In this document: positions 57,901 through 62,803 of the stretch, piece after piece
How the letters are laid out: each line of letters begins with the position of its first letter
How positions within the stretch are numbered: the first letter of the stretch is position 1
Source of the DNA: CAIYUC01 sp963682005
GTDB taxonomy: Bacteria; Bacteroidota; Bacteroidia; Bacteroidales; FEN-979
Direction of reading: 5' to 3'
Assembly: GCA_963682005.1 (NCBI GenBank)
Contig: OY820914.1
Location: forward strand, 3,100,001-3,164,000
Length of the DNA: 64,000 bases
Made by a program: the position numbers and the translations under genes
The notes under the pieces: model-generated
Seen by the model: the letters and a program-made list of their open reading frames with translations, nothing else
What the model was told of the DNA's origin: nothing
Database searches by the model: none

Positions 57901-59392
57901 TGGTAAAGGATGGAATTGGCGGGGCTGAGATCACGATCGGGCCGATTGTGGTAGTGCTGGTTGCGCATGGATTTGTTGCGGACGCGGTAAGAATAAATGC
58001 TGCATTGGGTTGCGAGCAGGAAGGTTGAGTATAACAATGGCTTACGGATGCAGGTAATGTTGCATCCGTATAATCTTCTGAATTACCATCCCCGAAATCA
58101 AAGTGATAGGTTGTAGAAAGATTACTGCTTGTGCCTGATATGGGAAATACATAGCATGCGGAACCATTTGTGCATCCTGTAGTGTTTCCGGGGTTGCCAA
58201 CCGTCAAAGCAGGGTTACTGCCATTAAACACAAGGTATATGGTCGAATCTGAGCATCCATTTGCTCCTGTAACCTTGCAGATCAGGTTGAATGAACCGGT
58301 TGAAGTGTAGGTATGGGATGCTGTTGTGAAGCCGGGTCCAAAAAATTCAGGGGATGAAGCATCACCCCACCGGATCTCGTAGTTTGTATTTGTTGCAATG
58401 GTGGAAGAGTTGTTGGTTACGGTAAGCTCAAAGTTCTCCGGCGTCGGATTACACTGGATGAATGGAGGATCGTAAAGGAGTCCGGGATTGGGCCGTTGCT
58501 TTACATTCACCACATTCGATACTGAATCCTTGCATCCTGCACCCGAGGTCACGATCAGTTTTACTGTGAAGTTTTGATTGGTGTTTCCATAGGCATTGAA
58601 ACGGTGGATAGGATTTCTTAGTGTGCTCGTGTTATTGGCTGCGCCGGAACCCGGATCTCCGAAATTCCATTTATAGGTCATGCCGGTTGCAGGGAGTGGT
58701 GGCGTCAATGTTGTAAACTGAAATTTGCCATCGCAAATATTTCCGATATTGGTTGAAGAAAATGCTACAGGAGTAGGCGGAGGATTTATTGTGATGTTCT
58801 TTGTTCCAGATGAAAAACACCCGGAGGATTTTATGGTATCTGTCACCTTCACCAGGCCTGCACCTGCCGGACCCCATTGTACCGTTATTATAGCAGTATT
58901 TTGTCCTGTCATTATGGAGCCTCCTCCGGTAACGGTCCAAAAATAGGCGTGACCGGTTACGGATGTTACCCAATAATTGGCGGTAGTATTTTGACAAACT
59001 GAATTTGAACCATTTATTGTTGGTGTTGCAGGTACCGGGTTAATTAGTACATGAACCGTATCCGAGTTTAAATTACAGGGAGTATTTGCATGAACCCAAT
59101 ATGCCCCTGAAGTTGTAGGGATATATGGACTTGTTGTTATTCCGGTTGAGGTTCCGTTCCTGTACCATACAAATGTGGTTCCGGCTGTAACAGAAGCCGT
59201 AAGGGTAATTGTTGTCCCCTGGCATACGGTATCATTTGGGGAAACAGTTATTGTCGCAGGGCATTGCCCGTAGGTTTTCAAACCAAAAAAGATCAGGATA
59301 ATCGGTATAATTGAAAGGCTGGTTTTGACCAGGTGTACCGTCCAAGGATTACTTGGTGATAACCGTGATCTTAAGGGTAGATTTGATCTCAT
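39989..59392 (-). CDS. 6467-residue secreted PKD-repeat protein with type B (gliding-motility type) sorting domain
   Basis: One uninterrupted 19.4 kb frame. The ATG at 59392 precedes a signal peptide (about 22-42; VKTSLSIIPIILIFFGLKTY). Residues about 43-775 hold mixed Ig-like and PKD domains. Residues about 777-2892 hold 22 PKD-like repeats of about 96 residues, each with a (V/I)CSG motif, a TSNV..T.F.W core and usually a C-terminal GCPG. Residues about 2892-6350 hold 40 PKD repeats of about 86 residues (W.W(D/N)FGD, P.H.Y...G.Y.V.L.V). Residues about 6358-6467 are a type B sorting domain of the CHU_C kind (LYIPNAFAPSN, VFDSWGHLLWES, GTYIWKV). Most repeats carry one Cys near each end, which suggests one disulfide per domain. 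By family it should be a T9SS-exported adhesin, possibly used in gliding or attachment. A -7 box lies about 60 bases upstream. Confidence 0.92.
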   Translation of the reverse strand: MRSNLPLRSRLSPSNPWTVHLVKTSLSIIPIILIFFGLKTYGQCPATITVSPNDTVCQGTTITLTASVTAGTTFVWYRNGTSTGITTSPYIPTTSGAYWVHANTPCNLNSDTVHVLINPVPATPTINGSNSVCQNTTANYWVTSVTGHAYFWTVTGGGSIMTGQNTAIITVQWGPAGAGLVKVTDTIKSSGCFSSGTKNITINPPPTPVAFSSTNIGNICDGKFQFTTLTPPLPATGMTYKWNFGDPGSGAANNTSTLRNPIHRFNAYGNTNQNFTVKLIVTSGAGCKDSVSNVVNVKQRPNPGLLYDPPFIQCNPTPENFELTVTNNSSTIATNTNYEIRWGDASSPEFFGPGFTTASHTYTSTGSFNLICKVTGANGCSDSTIYLVFNGSNPALTVGNPGNTTGCTNGSACYVFPISGTSSNLSTTYHFDFGDGNSEDYTDATLPASVSHCYTQPSCSQPNAAFILTASATNPCATSTTTIGPIVISAPPIPSFTNPSTACITPAVTFTNTSQNNCYITGSLPSFRANYRWYVDGIMKQENLLATAPPPNFVYLFQTSGLHTVCLEGWNSCNSTDKDSVCHFICIDPQPVSSFTITPNSSCAPFEVTTVNNSTTDNPCNTLVYTWTVDNYTGSSSCPPNSSSWQFKTGSDLHSATPSFIFTNPGTYRINLQVTNSCGSVTSYQTVTVKVKPTVSLTAPASICEGASTCPGITWSTCWGNAPTYLWNFTGGTSPDPTVENACATYPAAGTFPITIAVTNECGTTISAPVSLVVKPLPVVTANNLSPVICSGAQTNITLTSTIAGSTFTWTYAPSSQVGGGSSCVSTTCGSTIAQTLTYTGTTSGTATYTITPRANNCDGLPIQVIVTINPNPTVLFSPASLAVCSGTATDIQLSSNVAGASFTWGTPVIAPPGSVTGAAPCNGACGTAIQQTLVNTTDDNSTVTYPVIATANSCAGNATNYSVTVYPKPNVSNAILIKDICSGTSAGIPLTSNVTSPPATFTWKASILVPPSGGMITGLSDCLASCGTTINESLTNTGTSDGVVIYKVVAHANGCFGDTTTFTVTVHPVPTVSPSETGQSICSGENSQPVLLTTTVPGTTFSWSGSAVAQITGYLTSGTGSPLHADSPLITSTLSTPGTISYTITPTYSGCPGTAQTHIITVNPAPTVTNSPMDQPVCSGDQSTTVILTSNVAGTSFTWTATPLGGITGYTPTGGNTIPSQLLLNPGNTNGTVTYHIIPTSGSSCPGVPADYIINVKPLPVMTFTSLINPLCSGQTEIINLSSTVNGTIYNWSASYPGNVVTGPSGATGVSADVPITAILNNGTFLAGTAVFAITPSASGCPGSTVSPAPVITVNPLPNVNFSIPSETICSGENITPMNLTSDVSGATYSFTAAPSSGSITGFTAAASNVTQIPADLITNSGTTIGTVTYSVIATANNCPGNDFSYVVTVNPIPHLATNPLSKDICSGEYTNINLTADVTGTTFSWTGANTIPTVNGITPGSSGSLINDQLTNPLLTPGEATYTIMPSFSGCPGPQAVYHVTVNPLPDVLFPPLLPNQTICSGDHILAVSLTSTVPGTTYSFTASTNLPLEITGYSAIGNNVTQIPPDQIYNMASSAGTVTYAVTPTANGCVGSPVNYIVTVNPAPGVIATPISPQTVCSGLSSQRIDLTSNIGGTTFSWTATGINMQPGFQTTGTTNYIPAEIITTIPGLAGTVTYTITPSSNMGIACPGASLTYVINVIPKPTGTANNLQPIICSGGTTNIILSSDIPGTTYTWTANFPPVIAGSLSGSGGPITKIYTNSGNTPQTVHFTIVPNNPNNPPTGCTGDEFYADVTVNSVPQVANTVLTQTIPSGGTTTIVTLTSTASGGTLGFSWTGVADPPGIITGFIPGGNGDILSQQIFNSSFDPGTVTYTIIPTINGCPGPAKDYTIIINPSPDLSINPAIQTLCSGKTSIPVTFSSNVTGTTFSWSATTIPPGVVVPIPSGNGSPIPSQTFINTTSSPATVIYTVTPLLNGNPGAPMTCSIVVNPNPDVSFNPPPQTLCSGDPSFSVILTSSVSNTTFVWKATSTGPIMAGSFMAGGTGDIPIQNITNSGAIPGTVTFAIGPTATFPGNYTCDGDTVYYTITVNPRPTVSSSLDSQEVCSGETTQQVDLSSDIPSGIIHWTAVASPANIYNFTAAGTGNILPENMINPNLASGTVTYSIYATSQFGLTCSGDTITHVVTVNPRPSMTCTPVDQTICNAEPTTQINFSSNITGTSYTWNASAPAYLGSYIPSGTTTDIPAQTGISNSSNFTGDLVYTITPWVGNCDGDPFSSVIHVLPVPVVMNNINTEEICSGEITTGVSFVSNVAGAGFKWMQTDLTPSTPTLTGFITPGFGDLPSMTLINASNDIVTLTYTVIPYILRTQSDTCFGIPFSYSIQVDPLPDVIATPPSQVVCSGTPLTQPVILTSGVQNTSFTWIVLNPPPDLSGFIVSGTGDIPSQAIFNSADVTEILVYTITPMANGCPGPSFDYSIQVNPMPALTFDPPSQVICSGEATQPVNIISSVPGTTYTWIATACPGVTGYLVSGSGPVIPSQTIFNLTTSLCQVIYTIIPTASACDGIILQYIIEVSPKPSVTNIPMSDTICSGGTSAQVDLTSNIPGTSFSWTANPGPGITGYTSNGGNFIPPQTLYNAFNTPGYVDYSITPTSYLGKECDGSTVNFRIVVRPDPHLTTSSWSQVACSGRLTSEVVFQSDVYGTIYTWTSSAINVTGNTASGTGNIPPEILYSNNPAGGTVTYTVFPVIGNCPGQPKDYIIYVNPTPEITNSITNYTICSGEWTNILITTDFTGFQVSWTATLATGSVTGFSQTGIGNPIHELLINTGTFPGVVAYRVVAALNNCLSDSVLFYVTVNPAPSSDFTYSSVICLGETTYFQDASVSNAQGFVSWEWNFDDPASGPANISNLPDPSHTFTVAGSYDVRLVVANTYGCLDTIIKTLYFNPLPATDFSWVNQCFGQATQFTDLTTIIAGTIVRWEWNFDDSGSGLANTSLSQNPSHTFTSAGTFNVSLTVSDNNLCSQTTVKPVIINPRPVADYTFTEHCAGDITIFNDLSTGSPASITQWNWDFGDGSTLSYAIFRDPVPHLFPLSGQYNVTLTVTDANGCTHSVTKVVNVFPAPTAMFQFSPGCTNQPTYFTDYSNGSGSAIQSWNWDFGDPGPNNTSTLQNPSHSYTFPGTYTVMLCVTNGNNCATCISQDVMVKPGPVADFSADSVCKLSPTYFNNLSYCIGDNIISWLWDFGDGTSSPLQFPVHTYANAGSYFVSLTVTTQNGCVASVVRNVIVHENPTADFSYSQPGGANCYIPGEPTLFSDLSTFIGGNLINSWHWDFGDGTYSTDQNPTHQYANFGTYSVTLIVYDINGCLNSAMKQVILAPRPTGSFTYLVSSCDSVCFTDASVSPVHPILSWMWDFGDLASGINNYSTEQNPCHTYYTPDTETYTVTLTVTNTAGCTDVVTHDISISKPDPDFQTLNPPCQGVETEFQDLSVSPGNFIESWLWDFGDPGSGSNNISDLQNPIHLYTSVGTFYVTLTVINGNRCSAMIGRMITVSYAPSADWDYDRPSCYPLATQFRDISTAQGSLAIQSWVWDFGDGSGSSLPDPVHQYALAGTYTVTLTVVNNAGCTDYITKPFSYYPGPDAVFSFTSVCEGAATLFTDQSTVQFGNIAAWNWDFGDNTPHESVPDPSHVYLAAGSYDVKLVVTDERGCTDSITQTVTVNPLPSPDFNYMVVCLGNPTPFTDATPGTIATWSWNFGEPSSLGFNTSSLQNPSHQYHSAGTYFVSLIVTDDHGCSKEVIKSVLVVPKPVVNFNYSSPCSGNAIQFTDQTVITHGVITLWEWYFDDNTGYYTDQNPVHTYDLPGTYNVNLRVTTSDGCDTSKTIPVIVHPGPIANFNNSSPCDGSIIQFTDMTDRNGGTSILSWNWNFDDLLSGPDNFSNLQNPSHIFSAPGNYTITLIVANADGCIDTLTRQIAVQPLPAVEYVTSGPVCAIGTTSFQVNTTITNEADIRFWNWDLDGDGVIDANIENPTFVYSTPGIVNVTLTVTDLNGCSNSITHAITVNAKPLPDFMTSDPNCSGSVVQFTDLSTSASGLITQWSWNFNDGSAVEVITDPLLRNVTHLFPGTGDYPVSLTVLSSTGCSETKTHTAHIIPAPMAAFMNSNPCLSEAIQFTDLSSLNSGGLIISWDWDFGDVASGFNNHSTLQNPTHTYNSAGSYLIQLIVRNSEGCIDTIEQTIDTKPLPPVDYTWQRPCAGQVTEFFADGTIMNLSIITDYSWDFGDGQTSFIENPQHLYTQPGIYSVTLTVKDTSGCSNHVSHAIQVGVPPVSLFSNSEPTCMNDSVYFTDLSSTATGYIYKWVWNFGDGTPEKTITFPGDPNIGHKYGIPGTYPVHLTVTGSDSCFASYEHDVTVLPNPIANFHYSDPCEGYEVHFTDASYPNGAGNVISWEWDFGDPVTGIHNFSSMANPTHTFSQGGHFFDVTLKIRNFNNCNDTIVKRVYIFPGPPVDFTFDTTCLNQLVHLSANSGITQIDSILTYSWNFGDGSPLVTDPISTAHLYSSTGIFTVTLTVTDHHGCTNDTSHTIRVNPLPVADFSWATPNCMGSSVQFTDHSILPGGAPGYIAKWKWEFGDGSSAEFITYPNIPNITHTFTGPSPTHDVRLTVWTGDSCTHTVIHTVTSLPGPLANFQTSPATCLNQPVQFTDFSTGNGGGVIVSWSWDFHDPGSGIYNTSTSQNPVHEFTYGDSIYNVKLIVMNANACRDTIVKPVYIRALPPVDFTFDTACLNSLVHFNGISGITQPDSIVSWSWNFGDGSPSVNDPLTSSHLYSNTGTYLVSLTVTDMHGCINSKSHPVIVSPLPNTDFSWNAPVCQGAEVHFNDQSTVPSGYIRKWVWDFGDTTPPDTILLPNSPDVVHTFAGTSPNHMVTLTAFTENNCYQAKSRMVTSLPKPIASFEYSTISCMSQTVHFTDHSQANGGPSVVTWEWNFDEPTSGANNFSTLQNPVHTFSVADTFNVRLIVTNTSECRDTIVIPVIINQLPAAIFHADTVCFGNPTHFNGLLSVPNSNSINSWSWNFGDGNPNAGTPNPIHTYMTPGVFNVTLTIVNSNGCSNDTTMQVRVNPLPIPEFTFVGPGCSDASACFTNLSSTPPGYLGTIVRWIWNFGDTSPEDTIYAPDDPDICHIFAGTGLSHTVRLSVMSSDSCTAYVQHTVTSVPSPAANFFFPATPCETQTVHFTDSSVPNGGGSIIAWQWNFGDPTSGTDNNSIIQNPNHQFTHDGQFQVTLIVWNVNNCSDTMMKQVTVIQRPVANFHADSVCLGSSTHFTDLSTTGSGSINIRFWQFGDGFTSTDHNPTHLYTAAGTYAVTLTVTTNQGCQNDTTLYVLVIPAPVANFTYNSAPCAGTDSVQFYDASATPHGTISYWVWNFGDGQTMTVHAPGNPDVSHLYSTGNTYNVTLTIHTSDSCTAQNTQQVNVQSTPMANFIFSNTLCENMAVLFTNTSQENGGTAIVSWYWDFDDPTTGINNNSTVENPQHIFSHFGLFQVELTVTNSSGCDSSITKDVNINQAPLAQFTSDVACLTHPTQFTDTSVSNATSITAWNWNFGDPASGIENTSTLQDPTHIFSGPGTFFVQLTVTNNNNCVDEITSPVLVTPSPVAEFSYNLACMEDSTVFHDLSLAPGSQLIGWHWDFGDNSTSVIQNPKHAYQSSGTYSVTLRVTNLSNCIDSIVVPVVVYQKPHAGFYYSSLFSPPGTVQFYDSSQTLGPSITQYHWIFGDGETSDSINPKHTYPNANATYHVIHTVTNAFGCFDTISHNVYVNPGFVLTMQFDTVCFHEYTQFRAVNLAGSGDPLHDFHWDFGDPQSGFYNTSTDSTPTHIFTEAKTYYVSLQATNSNNIVQNIFRIVKVNPLPVPDFSVPLIPYCNDDPVSFTNLTTGVGCVIDSLRWSFGDGQNITQVTPLPQGISHLYSGIGTYDVRLIAYNNFGCSDTITKQIEIICLAAVITEIDTSHLCSGNRVQFHDASTPASIITSRLWNFGDPGSGSANTSVMPDPVHIFSDSGYYAVILSVETMANGLTIVSRDTLKINVRKSSLPNFSAQNVCFGDSVRFINLTDTTFIKIDTSMWYFGDNKTDTLWNPAHSFSSPGSYAVKFKMTNANNCIDSIIKQVRVYTKPLAEFLSSENCTRDYLNIADNSGEGDTIIQTWSWKFTNPYDSNMVLRQGRNPVFIYDSAGSWKVYLHVEDMYHCADDTNSMVTVLPSPVSAFTATDNVDGVNGKVLLKNRSVYDSGCEWDFGNNKTSTEESPVVSYDKDGTYLIRLTTWNKNGCSDTTTFKYDLLFRGLYIPNAFAPSNANLGIRFFKPVGMNIRDYHIQVFDSWGHLLWESTRVEDGAPVEVWDGTFNGNLMPQGTYIWKVNAVFMDGTIWEGSDIGQGEFKPMGTVTLIR
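40320..50715 (-). repeat. Array of 40 PKD-encoding units
   Basis: I counted 40 PKD units of roughly 86 codons within the giant gene. They are diverged at DNA level, unlike the 267 bp array, so the expansion is old. Some alternate in pairs, for example a VDFTF..TCLN unit followed by a DFSW unit occurs twice near residues 4600-5000, hinting at duplication of multi-domain blocks. Confidence 0.8.
50716..57062 (-). repeat. Array of 22 CSG-type PKD-like units
   Basis: I counted 22 units of about 96 codons, each opening with a P....(I/V)CSG signature. One unit has PSG and one has CNA in its place. The switch to the PKD array is abrupt at about residue 2892. Confidence 0.8.
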
Positions 59393-59451
59393 ATGATTGG
59401 GGAATAAGGTTCATTTTCAGCACTCTAAATAATGAATTTATTTCTAATTTT

Positions 59452-59459
59452 CAAATATA
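59452..59459 (-). promoter_or_regulatory. Candidate -7 box of the giant gene
   Basis: On the minus strand this reads TATATTTG, a full match to TAnnTTTG, 59 bases before the ATG. No clear TTTG -33 element is found at the usual spacing, although the upstream sequence is T-rich. Confidence 0.4.
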
Positions 59460-59742
59460 ACATAACAAAAAACTTTCTCTCGGGAGGAAAAGAAATTGAA
59501 TAATAAACAGATGGAAATTTAATTTAGAATCAGTCGAATTAATTACCGTCGTAATGTAAGGTACGTTTTAGTAAGAACCGTCCATTTCATAGGAGGGAAG
59601 GCAAAAACGGTCCTATGGCGAATAAATCGAAAAACATCTGGTTTTTCCGGTTGGGAAGAGCATGTTAAATGATTTCCGCACCAGGAATTCCAGGTCGGTG
59701 TCCGGAGGTCTGAAGTCTGATGATGGAGGATGATAAATGCAA
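59460..59742. other. Intergenic region between giant gene and glycosyltransferase gene
   Basis: No coding frame is convincing here. A 7-bp inverted repeat (CATAGGA at 59588-59594, TCCTATG at 59611-59617) is present without a T run. It could be a weak end signal for the glycosyltransferase operon. Confidence 0.4.
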
Positions 59743-59766
59743 TTTCGCTACTTCGCTACTTCGCTA
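59743..59766. repeat. Octamer repeat TTCGCTAC overlapping a stop codon
   Basis: Three copies of TTCGCTAC (the last ends in T) run across the 3' end of the glycosyltransferase gene. The repeat supplies its last residues (SEVAK) and its TAG stop. Confidence 0.7.
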
Positions 59767-60518
59767 TCTGAATTTGGTTTCTGATAAATCCGGAAATTCG
59801 CCAGCCCCATCTTTTGCATCGCATGCATGCAGGATGTTTTTAGAACTCCAAGTCCGTATTTCATGCTCCTTCTGAAATTGATCGAAGAGCTTTCCTCGGC
59901 ATATTTTGTCGGGCACGTGATCTCGGCGATTTCATAGCCCTGGAAGAGGATCTGCGACAACATCTGGTTGTCGAAAACGAAATCATCGGAATTCGCATGG
60001 TAGTTAATGCTTTCCAGTACTTCCCGGGAGAACGCCCTGTAACCGGTATGATATTCGGAAAGCTTTGCCCTGATCAGGATATTCTGTGTAAGTGTCAGGA
60101 AACGGTTGAAGATGTACTTGTATGTTGGCATCCCTCCCCTGAGGGCTCCTTTTCCAAGGATACGGGAACCGAGGACCACCGGGTAGAGACCGTTTGCAAT
60201 GAGGTATGACATTGAATGGATCAACTTTGGGGTATACTGGTAATCGGGATGAACCATGATCACAATGTCTCCGTTGAGTTCAAGGGCCTTATCATAGCAC
60301 GACTTCTGATTTCCTCCGTAGCCGGTGTTCTTTTTATGGGTGATAATGTTCGATATTCCAATCCTGCGTGCCACCTCAACAGTATTGTCGGTGCTCGCAT
60401 CATCCGTGAGAATAACCTCGTCAACAATATCCATCGGAAGTTCCCTGTAAGTTTCCTCAAGGGTTTTTGCTGCATTGTATGCAGGAAAAACAACGACGAT
60501 CTTCTTTCCTTTGAGCAT
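59748..60518 (-). CDS. Family 2 glycosyltransferase (dolichol-phosphate mannosyltransferase-like)
   Basis: This 256-residue cytoplasmic or membrane-associated enzyme has the GT-A fold of family 2. The N-terminus is KIVVVFPAYNAAKTLEETYR. The nucleotide-sugar motif is ILTDDASTDNT (about 36-46). A metal-site-like segment HPDYQYTPKLI lies near 94-104. The acceptor-region motifs are GSRILGKGALRGGMP and YHTGYRAFSREVL. It lacks a C-terminal membrane domain, which fits polyprenyl-phosphate sugar transferases of the short type. The donor and acceptor cannot be told from sequence. Its start is 12 bases after the stop of the BatA-domain gene, so the two are co-transcribed. It could serve glycan or lipid synthesis of the envelope, including glycosylation of exported proteins, but nothing here proves a link to the adhesins. 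Confidence 0.88.
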   Translation of the reverse strand: MLKGKKIVVVFPAYNAAKTLEETYRELPMDIVDEVILTDDASTDNTVEVARRIGISNIITHKKNTGYGGNQKSCYDKALELNGDIVIMVHPDYQYTPKLIHSMSYLIANGLYPVVLGSRILGKGALRGGMPTYKYIFNRFLTLTQNILIRAKLSEYHTGYRAFSREVLESINYHANSDDFVFDNQMLSQILFQGYEIAEITCPTKYAEESSSINFRRSMKYGLGVLKTSCMHAMQKMGLANFRIYQKPNSDSEVAK

Positions 60519-60530
60519 AGGAGGATCTTT

Positions 60531-62603
60531 CTAATTTTGTTTCATAAACCTTATAAGTAGTATTTCCCCGGCGATAAACAAGAGTGTCAGGATGACAAAA
60601 TATTTCCAGAGCGGGGTTCCGTGTGTCATTTCACGGATCTGCCTGGCAAGCGGCGTGTTTTTTGCCTGGAGGATCGAGAAAAAATTGACTTTCGCCTGTT
60701 TCAGCTCTTTTTCCATTTCATCCGTGGTGAGTGTTCTAAGATCCGACTCCATCCTGTTATAATTGAAGGCCAGTCCTTCCAGTGCAGATTTATCAGCCGT
60801 TACATAATAATGACCGGCTTCCTTCAGCTGGTCATGCGGATACATCAGCATCTCCTGTCCGGTGGTATGCATCTCCGGGATGATCTCAAAACCGGAATCC
60901 AGTTTTTTGATCTTGTAAACCTCTTTCCCATTCAGCGAATCAGCCGTAACAGTTATCCCCATGCCCTGATCAATGTTGTAATAGAGGGGAGTAGCAGGCT
61001 GACTTAACAGCGCAATCCTGTAAAAAGTCGGTACAAAGATGTGATTTCTCGGGAAACTCGTGAATTTCTCATCCAGTGGGGCAGCAAGGATATATACTTT
61101 TCCCTTCTCTACCATTGAAACATCGAGGAACGCTTGTCCGTTTTGCAATTTCAACAGGTCTTCCTGTCCGGAACGGCTGATACGGGGTCTCGTATAGTAC
61201 CTGAATACCATCGGGAGATCGACATTTTGCGGTAATTGAACTTTTCCTGCTGCATTTTTTTCAAATACATCCGAATAGACATAACTTTCCGTATTCAGAT
61301 CAGAAATTTTCTGACGGGTTGTATCAGATCCGGAGAAGGATGATATCCCGAGGGTTGATAAAAACGACTTGTAACTGTCCAGGCTGATCCCGGGGGAAGG
61401 GATAAGAAGAATATTACCTCCAGACCTGATATACCGGTTAAGTTCCTGGTCGAGGCCCGAAGAGAGTTCATCCAGGCTGTTTAGGATGATCAACGGGTAA
61501 TGTGCGAAGGAAGAGTAATCCAGTTGTTTTTGTGATGCGTTTGAGAACCGGAATGCCGTATCATTACGAAACAAGGTGTTCAGGAACGGGCTTTCTTTAT
61601 CCCCGTTGATACAAAGAACCGGAATTGCCGGAGCGATCGAATAGCAGAAAAAGAATTTATCATCCCAGGTCACCGGGTAATCAGTTATTTCAAGAAGACC
61701 ATATTGAATCCCCTGTTCATTGTTGGTATACGGAATGCTGACAGTGGTTTCTCCTTCCGGTGAAACAGAGAAACTGGCAACGCCTTTCTGAATGTTGTTG
61801 ATCGTCAGCTTTAACGGTAGCTTTTCAAGGGCTTCACCGGAGCAATTCCCAATCCGGACTTTCAGTCTGACAGCCTGGTTGGCTTGCTGGACGGGCGAAT
61901 CGAACCAAACGGAATCAATGTAAAGGTTGTTCACTTTCTCGGGTTTTACCGGGATAAAGAAATAGGAGACCGTACTGTCGGATTGGATCGAAAGGAGGGG
62001 TGAAGTCGACTTCTGAAAATCTGAAACAAGGTAAGCCGAACGGTTTTTTCCATTGATCTCTTCCAGCAAACTGTTTTGTTTCCTGATAACTTCAGGAAGA
62101 ACCTTAATGGAAGGACTTATCTGAACTTCATCAATCAGGATCTTGATTTCTTCCCGGTTGACAAAACGCTGATGTCTTCCCTCGAAATCGTTGGTAAGCA
62201 ATTGAAATAGGTCGGATGGATTGTACGAATCCGCAATTTCAGTGGCTTTTGCCTTAGCGACATCAAGGAGCCGTCCCCCGGAGGCAATGGCTTCCATGCT
62301 GAATGAATTGTCGATATAGATGCTTACGACTTGCTTTGCGGTGTATTTTTTCTGTTGAAAAGGCGAAGGGATGTACGGCTGGGCGAATGCCAGCACGAGG
62401 CAGGTGATAGCGAGAAGCCGCATCAGGAGGATCAGGAGGTGCTTCAGCTGTGACCGCTTTTTGCTTTCCTGCTTGATCTCCGCGATAAACCTGACATTAG
62501 TGAAATAGATCTTCCTGTATTTCCTGAAGTTAAACAAATGAACAATGACCGGAACTGCAAGAGCAGACAGGGCGATCAGGAATAAGGGGTTGACAAAACT
62601 CAT
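60531..62603 (-). CDS. BatA-domain membrane protein
   Basis: This 690-residue protein starts with the BatA (aerotolerance N-terminal) domain: one membrane segment (FLIALSALAVPVIVHLF), the RKYRKIYFTNVRFI motif, and a second segment at about 57-75 (LLILLMRLLAITCLVLAFA). Residues about 80-665 form a large extracytoplasmic part with a von Willebrand-A-like start (VVSIYIDNSFSM, where the usual DxSxS is present as DNSFS). A final membrane segment lies at about 668-688 (YFVILTLLFIAGEILLIRF). Proteins of this build are widespread in Bacteroidota, often near MoxR/Bat clusters, and their precise function is unknown. No other bat gene is in view. The ATG at 62603 follows a -7 box by about 30 bases. Confidence 0.85.
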   Translation of the reverse strand: MSFVNPLFLIALSALAVPVIVHLFNFRKYRKIYFTNVRFIAEIKQESKKRSQLKHLLILLMRLLAITCLVLAFAQPYIPSPFQQKKYTAKQVVSIYIDNSFSMEAIASGGRLLDVAKAKATEIADSYNPSDLFQLLTNDFEGRHQRFVNREEIKILIDEVQISPSIKVLPEVIRKQNSLLEEINGKNRSAYLVSDFQKSTSPLLSIQSDSTVSYFFIPVKPEKVNNLYIDSVWFDSPVQQANQAVRLKVRIGNCSGEALEKLPLKLTINNIQKGVASFSVSPEGETTVSIPYTNNEQGIQYGLLEITDYPVTWDDKFFFCYSIAPAIPVLCINGDKESPFLNTLFRNDTAFRFSNASQKQLDYSSFAHYPLIILNSLDELSSGLDQELNRYIRSGGNILLIPSPGISLDSYKSFLSTLGISSFSGSDTTRQKISDLNTESYVYSDVFEKNAAGKVQLPQNVDLPMVFRYYTRPRISRSGQEDLLKLQNGQAFLDVSMVEKGKVYILAAPLDEKFTSFPRNHIFVPTFYRIALLSQPATPLYYNIDQGMGITVTADSLNGKEVYKIKKLDSGFEIIPEMHTTGQEMLMYPHDQLKEAGHYYVTADKSALEGLAFNYNRMESDLRTLTTDEMEKELKQAKVNFFSILQAKNTPLARQIREMTHGTPLWKYFVILTLLFIAGEILLIRFMKQN

Positions 62604-62634
62604 GTATCGGGGGATGTCAGAATATTTGCATCAG

Positions 62635-62642
62635 CAAAAATA
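62635..62642 (-). promoter_or_regulatory. Candidate -7 box of the BatA-domain gene
   Basis: The minus strand reads TATTTTTG, matching TAnnTTTG, 31 bases before the ATG at 62603. No TTTG -33 element is evident; the upstream sequence is an A-rich run. Confidence 0.4.
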
Positions 62643-62690
62643 ATTCTTTTTTTATTACCCTTTCGGTAGTGCCCGGTGGTTAAAAGAGAA

Positions 62691-62752
62691 ACCGCTAAGA
62701 CGCGAAGACGCAAAATGGTAATTGTTTTTTAGCGTCTTCGCGTCTTAGCGGT
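62691..62752 (-). terminator. Large hairpin after glutamate dehydrogenase gene
   Basis: Two perfectly complementary 21-base arms (starting ACCGCTAAG) are separated by 20 bases. On the minus strand the hairpin is followed by TTTCTCTTTT. It lies 51 bases after the gdhA stop and before the BatA-gene promoter. Its outer arm resembles the element at 28370-28440, so it may be a dispersed palindromic repeat serving as a terminator. Confidence 0.6.
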
Positions 62753-62803
62753 GAAATAAGGCACAAAGAATAAGTCGTTCTAAGCTCTTATGATGTGCTC
62801 AGA

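Noticed and set aside
60531..62603. Complete Bat aerotolerance operon
   Set aside because: Only a BatA-type N-terminal domain protein is present; no MoxR ATPase or other Bat proteins are in the window.
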